NCBI RefSeq assembly: GCF_023887685.1
Contig: NZ_JAMWMR010000023.1
Span: forward strand, 1-64,000
DNA from: Streptomyces macrolidinus
GTDB lineage: Bacteria; Actinomycetota; Actinomycetes; Streptomycetales; Streptomycetaceae
Reading direction: 5' to 3'
Length of the DNA stretch: 64,000 nucleotides
The translations under genes were made by a program, and so were the position numbers. Shown piece by piece: positions 59,497 through 64,000 of this stretch. Positions within the stretch are counted from its first letter, which is position 1; each line of letters starts with the position of its first letter. Below the pieces are notes generated by a model that saw only the letters and a list, made by a program, of their open reading frames with translations, was not told where the DNA came from and did no database searches.

Positions 59497-60735
59497 TCAG
59501 CTCCGCACCACAGAGGTCCCGTCCTCGGTCACGAGTGTCGCGAGGAGCGCGTAGTACTGCGAGGTACGGCTCTCGAAGTCCGTGCGCGCGGCCAGGCCGG
59601 CCGCCATGTCGTCCGGCATGCGCAGCAGGTCGACAGATGCCTGTGCGAACCTCTGGCGCGCCTCCCTCTGCTCGGCCTCGGCCAGCAGGGCGCGCAGCTC
59701 GATGACGGCGGCACGGGAGACAGCGCGAAGCTCCGGGCCCGCACGCAGCATGGAGCGGTATCCGGCGGCGGGTTCGGCGGCGGCGAGAAGCGGCTCCAGC
59801 TTCCCGGCGAGTACCTTGCCGCCCGTCGCGGCCCGGCGGGCCTCGGGGCCCGCCTCGATGAGCACCCGCAGCCCGGTGAGCAGGGCGATGGTCTGCGGCC
59901 CGTGGTCGTCGGGATCGATTCGCACCGGCGCCGTGGCCTCGATGTCCTTCAGGACACTGCGGGCAGCGGCGAACACCCGCTCGGCGGTGGGGCGTTCCAC
60001 ACCCCGGTGCCCCAACCCCAGTACCCCGGCGTCGAGTACGTCACCGACCGTCCGGACGCCTGCCGCCTCCACATCCCGCGCCGCGCGGCGACCCGCGCCC
60101 TTCCAGCGGAGTCGAGTGAGCGGTGTCCGGGCCAGTTCCGTGTCGATCTGTTCTCGGCGCACAGCGGTCCACGCCTCCTGTACGACGGCGACGACGCGCG
60201 CGTAGTCCCTCGTCACCAGATCCGCGGCCTCGTACAGCTTCCGGGCGCGGGCCACGGACCGCGGGCGCACCCCGTAGACCCGGGCGGTGGCGCGGACGTT
60301 CCCGCCGACCAGACCGATGGCGGTCAGGAGCAGCCCGATGACACCAAGGGCATCGGACAGGGCATAAGGGTTGTCCCCGGCGTCCTCGGTGTCCCCGTCC
60401 AGCGAGGACGGCTCCAACTCGCCCTTGTCCGGGCCTTCGGCGATGACGAAACCGGTCTCCCAGCCGTACCCGTTCTCCTCGTCGTAGTACGGCGCCTTGA
60501 GGAGCTGCGAGCGGTCAGGGTCGCAGTGGTACGCGGCCTCCCGCCGACGCCCGTTGCCGTCGAAGGGGTCCGTCCAGCGAACGGTGCACGTGCCGTCGGG
60601 CTTCTCGTCGATCACGGTGAGGTCGATCTGTTGCGCGTCGGGATAGCCAGGCGTCAGTGCGTAGAGGGCGGCCGACCAAGCCACCAGCACCACGCCGAGC
60701 GTCACTACCCAGCGGAAGAACGGCCGATGCCGCAT
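59497..60735 (-). CDS. Membrane protein with large cytoplasmic helical region
   Basis: 412 aa. A first membrane segment (FFRWVVTLGVVLVAWSAALY, about 5-27) precedes an outer loop with two Cys (GTCTVRW, YHCDPDR), a second segment (LGVIGLLLTAIGLVG, about 130-145), and a 260-residue helical, Ala/Arg-rich cytoplasmic part. AAGVRTVGDVLDAGVLGLGH (about 225-245) looks like a helix-hairpin-helix DNA-binding motif. Unknown family. The layout, a surface loop joined to a possible DNA-binding part, is worth noting. Confidence 0.72.
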   Translation of the reverse strand: MRHRPFFRWVVTLGVVLVAWSAALYALTPGYPDAQQIDLTVIDEKPDGTCTVRWTDPFDGNGRRREAAYHCDPDRSQLLKAPYYDEENGYGWETGFVIAEGPDKGELEPSSLDGDTEDAGDNPYALSDALGVIGLLLTAIGLVGGNVRATARVYGVRPRSVARARKLYEAADLVTRDYARVVAVVQEAWTAVRREQIDTELARTPLTRLRWKGAGRRAARDVEAAGVRTVGDVLDAGVLGLGHRGVERPTAERVFAAARSVLKDIEATAPVRIDPDDHGPQTIALLTGLRVLIEAGPEARRAATGGKVLAGKLEPLLAAAEPAAGYRSMLRAGPELRAVSRAAVIELRALLAEAEQREARQRFAQASVDLLRMPDDMAAGLAARTDFESRTSQYYALLATLVTEDGTSVVRS

Positions 60736-61135
60736 ACGGATTCCCCCTCACGCCCTGCCCACCGCCCTCCCGCCGGCGCGCCGTGTCCCACCCCGCCCCA
60801 CCCCGGCTGACGCACAGTCTCCGCGCTGCCGGACCACCCTTCAATGCCACATCCCTGCAGCCGTCCCCACCCTCGGCTTTCCGGATCCCGGCATCAACGC
60901 ATCAGCGGGGGCGGGCGTGATCAAGGCCCAGGCCTTCGGGTGTCCACCCGCAGTCAGCCACGACCGCGGGTGCGCCGACCGACCAGGCGCGCGTGCTCGC
61001 TGCACCCTCACCGGCCCCGGCCACGCTTTCCCCGTCGTCGACCAGTGCGAGCCGCGACGGCCGGCCCATGACGATGGCGGGAGCTCTCAGCTTGGGAGGA
61101 AGGGCAGTCGTCGTCGGCGCCTGCGACCTTCAAGG

Positions 61136-61180
61136 GTCGGCTTCGCCGACGGGCTGCAACATCCTCGGCTGTTGCAGCCG
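61136..61180 (+). terminator. Two adjacent hairpins
   Basis: GTCGGC-TTC-GCCGAC is followed at once by GGCTGCAACA (61153-61162) with TGTTGCAGCC (61171-61180). They lie over 120 bases before the next gene and have no gene ending just upstream on the plus strand, so they may belong to a lost gene or an RNA. Confidence 0.5.
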
Positions 61181-61255
61181 TCTGTAGCCGGAGACCTCGG
61201 ACAACTCCCGTTCTGTGAAACGGCGTTGTCAGAGGCATGCCGTACGGTCCGTGCG

Positions 61256-61276
61256 TTGACCAGTTATCACTGGTCA
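61256..61276 (+). promoter_or_regulatory. Dyad TGACCAG-N6-CTGGTCA over a -35-like TTGACC
   Basis: Perfect 7-bp arms (61257-61263, 61270-61276) overlap a -35-like TTGACC 49 bases before the TTG start, as expected for a repressor site. Confidence 0.55.
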
Positions 61277-61304
61277 TTTCCATCTGCACGAAAGGGCAGC
61301 AGAC

Positions 61305-62630
61305 TTGCGCACTCGAAGCCTCATAGCGCAGACAGCACTGGCGGCCGTGTTCGGCTCCGCCGCACTGATCGGCGGCACGGCTGTCCCGGCCGCCGCGGAC
61401 AGCAGCATCGCACTTCCCAGTACCTCGTACCGGGACATCGTGGTCGACGACGTTCACGACCACGTCTTCATCAGCGACCCGGACGGCAGCAGCGTCGTCG
61501 TCACCGACTACGCGGGCCAGGTCGTGAAGCAGATCACCTCGGAGAACGGAGCCGCAGGACTCGCCGTATCGGCGGACTCCAGCACGGTGTACGTCGCGCT
61601 CCCGTCCGCCGACGCCATATCCGAGATCGACACCAGGACGCTGGCGGAGACCGACCGCTACCAGACGGGCGCGGGCACATCGCCCCGGAGCCTGGCGCTG
61701 GCGGGCGGAAAGATCTGGTTTGGCTATGCGGCTGACGGCCGCGGGGGGATCGGCTCGCTCGAGCTCTCCGGAGCCGACCCGGTCGTCACGCTGGGCCAGT
61801 CCACCGGCTGGTACTACGCGCCGACGCTCGCTTCCTCGCCGGCCGACCCGAACGTGTTGGTGGCGGGTCAGCAGGATCTCAGCCCGGCCACCCTCGCGAT
61901 CTACGAGGTGGGTTCAAGCGGTCTGCAGCAGCAGGTGAAGCGCACGTTCTACGACAGCCCGGTCCTGTCCGACCTGAGTGATTTCGCCGTGACGCCCGAC
62001 GGCCAGGACATCGTCGCGGCGTTCGGCTCCCCCTACCGCCACCAGGTCCTCAGCGCCACCGACCTGTCGGTGAAGGGCAGCTACCCCACCGACTCCTACC
62101 CCAATGGGGTGGCCATCGCCGCCGGCGGCACGGTTGCGGCAGGTGGGAACGGTTCCCTGATGTACGTCTTCCGCTCCGGCGCCAGCACCTCGCTGCGCAC
62201 CTACTCCCCGGGCCGCCAGTTTCCCGCCGGACTTGCCTGGGCACCGGACGACAACCGGCTCTTCTCTGTGACCGGCGACTACCTCGGCGCCCATCCGACC
62301 CTGCATGTGCTGGTCGACGCGGGCAAGGCGGAGAGTTCCCTCACCCTTCAGGCACCGTCGACGGCCGTCAAGGCCAAGGAGCTGACCGTCACGGGCACCC
62401 TCAGCGCCAACGACCCGTTCGCGAGCGGTACCACCGTCGAGGTGACGCGCACCGACGCCAAGTCGCCGGGCGGCGTGTCCATCGGCGGCGCCGCCGTCGC
62501 GGCGGACGGGAGCTTCCAGTTCACCGACCGGCCGCGCGAGGTCGGCCAGGTCACCTACACCGTCCGCTACTTGGGCGATGACCGGCACACCGCCGCGACC
62601 GCTCAGGCCACCATCGAGGTCACCAAGTAG
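61305..62630 (+). CDS. Secreted beta-propeller protein with Ig-like domain
   Basis: 441 aa. Signal peptide about 1-31 (LIAQTALAAVFGSAALIGG, ending PAAAD). Residues 40-340 form YVTN/SMP-30-like blades (RDIVVDDVHDHVFISDPDGS, SADSSTVYVALP). About 345-440 is a bacterial Ig-like domain (SSLTLQAPSTAVKAKELTV). The TTG start is backed by AAAGGG. It is a different propeller type from the RCC1 proteins but has the same secreted propeller-plus-Ig idea. The partner is unknown. Confidence 0.85.
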   Translation: MRTRSLIAQTALAAVFGSAALIGGTAVPAAADSSIALPSTSYRDIVVDDVHDHVFISDPDGSSVVVTDYAGQVVKQITSENGAAGLAVSADSSTVYVALPSADAISEIDTRTLAETDRYQTGAGTSPRSLALAGGKIWFGYAADGRGGIGSLELSGADPVVTLGQSTGWYYAPTLASSPADPNVLVAGQQDLSPATLAIYEVGSSGLQQQVKRTFYDSPVLSDLSDFAVTPDGQDIVAAFGSPYRHQVLSATDLSVKGSYPTDSYPNGVAIAAGGTVAAGGNGSLMYVFRSGASTSLRTYSPGRQFPAGLAWAPDDNRLFSVTGDYLGAHPTLHVLVDAGKAESSLTLQAPSTAVKAKELTVTGTLSANDPFASGTTVEVTRTDAKSPGGVSIGGAAVAADGSFQFTDRPREVGQVTYTVRYLGDDRHTAATAQATIEVTK

Positions 62631-62713
62631 TACCTCCGCGGTACTCCGGTCCGAGGTCCCCGAGACGCCCAGGCGCCCCAAGACCTCGGACAGGGGTTTC
62701 AAGCTTTGCGAAA

Positions 62714-62881
62714 TGGTCGACCACCGCCCTCGCCGCGACCGGCGGCGCCACCACGCGTGAGCTGATGCACCGCATGGGGCACTCGTCGGTGCGGGCCGCG
62801 CTGATCTACCAGCATCTCGTGAACGGCCGTGACCACCAGATTGAACGGCCGGGAACGATCAAGGCCCAGATTTTCGGGTAA
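62714..62881 (+). pseudogene. Tyrosine integrase relic (C-terminal piece)
   Basis: Translation gives ATTRELMHRMGHSSVRAALI then YQHLVNGRDHQI, the end of a phage- or AICE-type tyrosine recombinase with the GHSS box and the nucleophilic Tyr. Only 55 codons remain, without a start or the upstream catalytic Arg. It ends 37 bases from the 3' end of a tRNA-Val gene, the usual place for such integrases. Confidence 0.85.
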
Positions 62882-62902
62882 CCACCCGCTGACCTGGGCC
62901 TT
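62861..62902 (+). terminator. Hairpin between integrase relic and tRNA-Val
   Basis: AAGGCCCAG pairs with CTGGGCCTT over a loop that includes the integrase stop codon. Confidence 0.75.
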
Positions 62903-62918
62903 GTTCTCGTCCTGGGAC

Positions 62919-62993
62919 TGGTGGGCGCGGACGGTTTCGAACCGCCGACATCCGCCTTGTAAGGGCGGCGCTCTACCGCTGAGCTACGCGCCC
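62919..62993 (-). tRNA. tRNA-Val (anticodon TAC)
   Basis: Read on the minus strand: acceptor arm GGGCGCG with CGCGCCC, D-loop AGCTCAGCGGTAGAGC, anticodon arm CCGCC-CTTACAA-GGCGG giving TAC (decodes GUA), T-loop TTCGAAA, and an encoded ACCA end. Confidence 0.97.
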
Positions 62994-63045
62994 AGGATGA
63001 GTCGACAGACTACATGGCTCGGGTGTGTGTCATGCAAACCCGGCC

Positions 63046-63100
63046 CCGGTCCGCTCCCGGAGCGGGGGTTATCCCCACCCCGGGTCCGGGAGCGGGCCGG
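63046..63100 (+). terminator. Long hairpin upstream of the DUF4097 gene
   Basis: A 15-base arm (63046-63060) pairs with 63086-63100 with a single G-U. Inside is a second stem (GGGG-TTAT-CCCC). It separates the tRNA region from the next gene. Confidence 0.7.
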
Positions 63101-63178
63101 ATTCTCTGCCTGGACCCCGGTCTCTACGGTCGAAGGGCAGGGTTCGGCAGGGTGATCAGCTCTCTTGGGGGAAACGAC

Positions 63179-63970
63179 ATGGCTCGTACGGCGGCGCGAA
63201 GTGGACGTACTCGGCGGGCGCGGGGTGGCCGGGTCGTCGCCGCGACCGGCGTTGTCGGGGTGCTTCTCGCCACCACCGCCGCGTGCGGGAGCGCGGCCGA
63301 CGACAAGCATCCGGATCACCGGGCCTTCGCCGTGCACGGCCGTACCCTCACGGTCGACTCCGACTCCTCGGCTCTGGAGATCGTCCCGGCCGAGGGCGAC
63401 CAGGTGAAGGTCACGCGGTGGTTCCACGGCACGGCCCTGATCGGCAAGGACCCCCGGGCGACCTGGTCCGTGCGGGGCGACCGGCTCGTGCTGCGGGTGA
63501 AGTGCGCGGGGCTGATCGCGGACTGCTCCGCCCGGCACCGGATCGAGGTGCCGCGCGGGATCGGCGTCACGGTCGAGGACCACAACGGGAGCGTGCGGGC
63601 GCAAGGCATCAAGGGCGAGCTGAGCATCCGTACGAGCAACGGCTCGGTGCGGGTGACCGATTCCACCGGGGCGCTGACGCTGAAGAGCAACAACGGCTCG
63701 GTCCGCGCGACGGGCGTGGGCTCGCGGCGCGTGCACGCCGAGACGCACAACGGCCCGGTCCACCTCGAACTCGCCGCCGCGCCCGAACTGGTGGAGGCGG
63801 CCAGCCGCAACGGGTCGGTGTCGATCACGGTGCCCCGGACCGGCTACCGCGTGACCACCGACAGCCACAACGGCTCGGTCCATGTGTCCGTCCCCCGCGA
63901 CGCGCACAGTTCCCATGCGGTGCGGGCGCGGACGAGCAACGGGTCGATCAACGTGCGGACCGCGGACTAG
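63179..63970 (+). CDS. DUF4097-family lipoprotein
   Basis: 263 aa. Signal peptide with a Cys near residue 38 (VVGVLLATTAACGSAADD), so likely lipid-anchored outside the membrane. The rest is a beta-solenoid of short strands, each turn ending NGSVR or a variant (DHNGSVRA, TSNGSVRV, NNGSVRAT, SHNGSVHV, TSNGSINVRT). The family is widespread and its role is not established; it often lies near regulators of envelope stress. GGGGGA precedes the ATG. The 3' end is near the window edge but complete. Confidence 0.9.
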   Translation: MARTAARSGRTRRARGGRVVAATGVVGVLLATTAACGSAADDKHPDHRAFAVHGRTLTVDSDSSALEIVPAEGDQVKVTRWFHGTALIGKDPRATWSVRGDRLVLRVKCAGLIADCSARHRIEVPRGIGVTVEDHNGSVRAQGIKGELSIRTSNGSVRVTDSTGALTLKSNNGSVRATGVGSRRVHAETHNGPVHLELAAAPELVEAASRNGSVSITVPRTGYRVTTDSHNGSVHVSVPRDAHSSHAVRARTSNGSINVRTAD

Positions 63971-64000
63971 GCGTACGGGGCTGGGGCATACAGGCCGGTC

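Larger units (their letters stand above)
60736..61304. other. Intergenic, 569 bp
   Basis: No gene is accepted. It contains the GCCTTCGGGTGTCCACCCGC element at about 60929-60948, two neighbouring hairpins (61136-61180) and the promoter of the next gene. Open frames in it are Pro/Arg-rich without ribosome binding sites. Confidence 0.5.

Overview
The window is a piece of an actinobacterial chromosome, almost certainly Streptomyces. It is very GC-rich with strong third-position G/C bias. GTG and TTG starts are frequent, GGAGG-type ribosome binding sites are common, and adjacent genes are often coupled through ATGA/GTGA overlaps. The gene families are typical of the genus: SigE-type sigma factor, DesK/DesR-type two-component system, SCO2322-family protein, and secreted proteins with Ser/Thr/Pro-rich linkers. 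No phage, plasmid backbone or antibiotic cluster is visible. An integrase relic beside a tRNA-Val gene shows that one edge has been a mobile-element target.

Layout. 0-1.4 kb: a small unknown gene, a degenerate stretch and the RNase P RNA gene. 1.5-3.7 kb: a MerR regulator coupled to a membrane protein, then yaaA. 3.7-6.7 kb: Nif3-like protein, zinc-ribbon coiled-coil protein and RNase H/phosphatase, an order also seen in mycobacteria (Rv2230c-Rv2228c). 7-9.6 kb: conserved hypotheticals and a MaoC-like hydratase. 9.8-14.3 kb: an ABC exporter with a histidine kinase and response regulator, split by a gene on the opposite strand. 14.3-19.1 kb: sigma factor with a membrane partner and two divergent MFS exporters around a strong dyad. 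19.2-22.4 kb: methyltransferase, cell-wall amidase and envelope proteins. 22.6-26.8 kb: a coupled glycosyltransferase, methyltransferase and alpha/alpha-toroid gene set facing a KstR-like TetR gene, with a KstR-type operator between them.

27.8-33.5 kb is a vitamin B12 uptake operon of five overlapping or near-abutting genes. A cobalamin riboswitch precedes a secreted toroid protein, a SCO2322-family protein, an ECF T component, a double ATPase and an ECF S component. 33.5-42.4 kb is the most unusual part: four tandem paralogous genes for large secreted proteins. Each has seven RCC1 blades, an Ig-like domain, a DUF11-like domain and a His/Cys-rich charged tail, and each is preceded by the same 38-bp block at a fixed distance from the start and followed by the same kind of hairpin.

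42.4-54.9 kb is ordinary envelope, transport and regulatory content: a TetR/membrane pair, an SLT protein, an MHS-type MFS, an FHA protein, an MFS fused to a MarR-like domain, a HAD phosphatase, a GDT1-family cation transporter under a yybP-ykoY manganese riboswitch, a secreted HNH nuclease and a VTT protein. 55.0-64.0 kb holds ketopantoate reductase, LysR, MscL with a zinc ribbon, several unknown envelope proteins, a secreted propeller protein, the integrase relic with tRNA-Val(TAC), and a DUF4097 lipoprotein.
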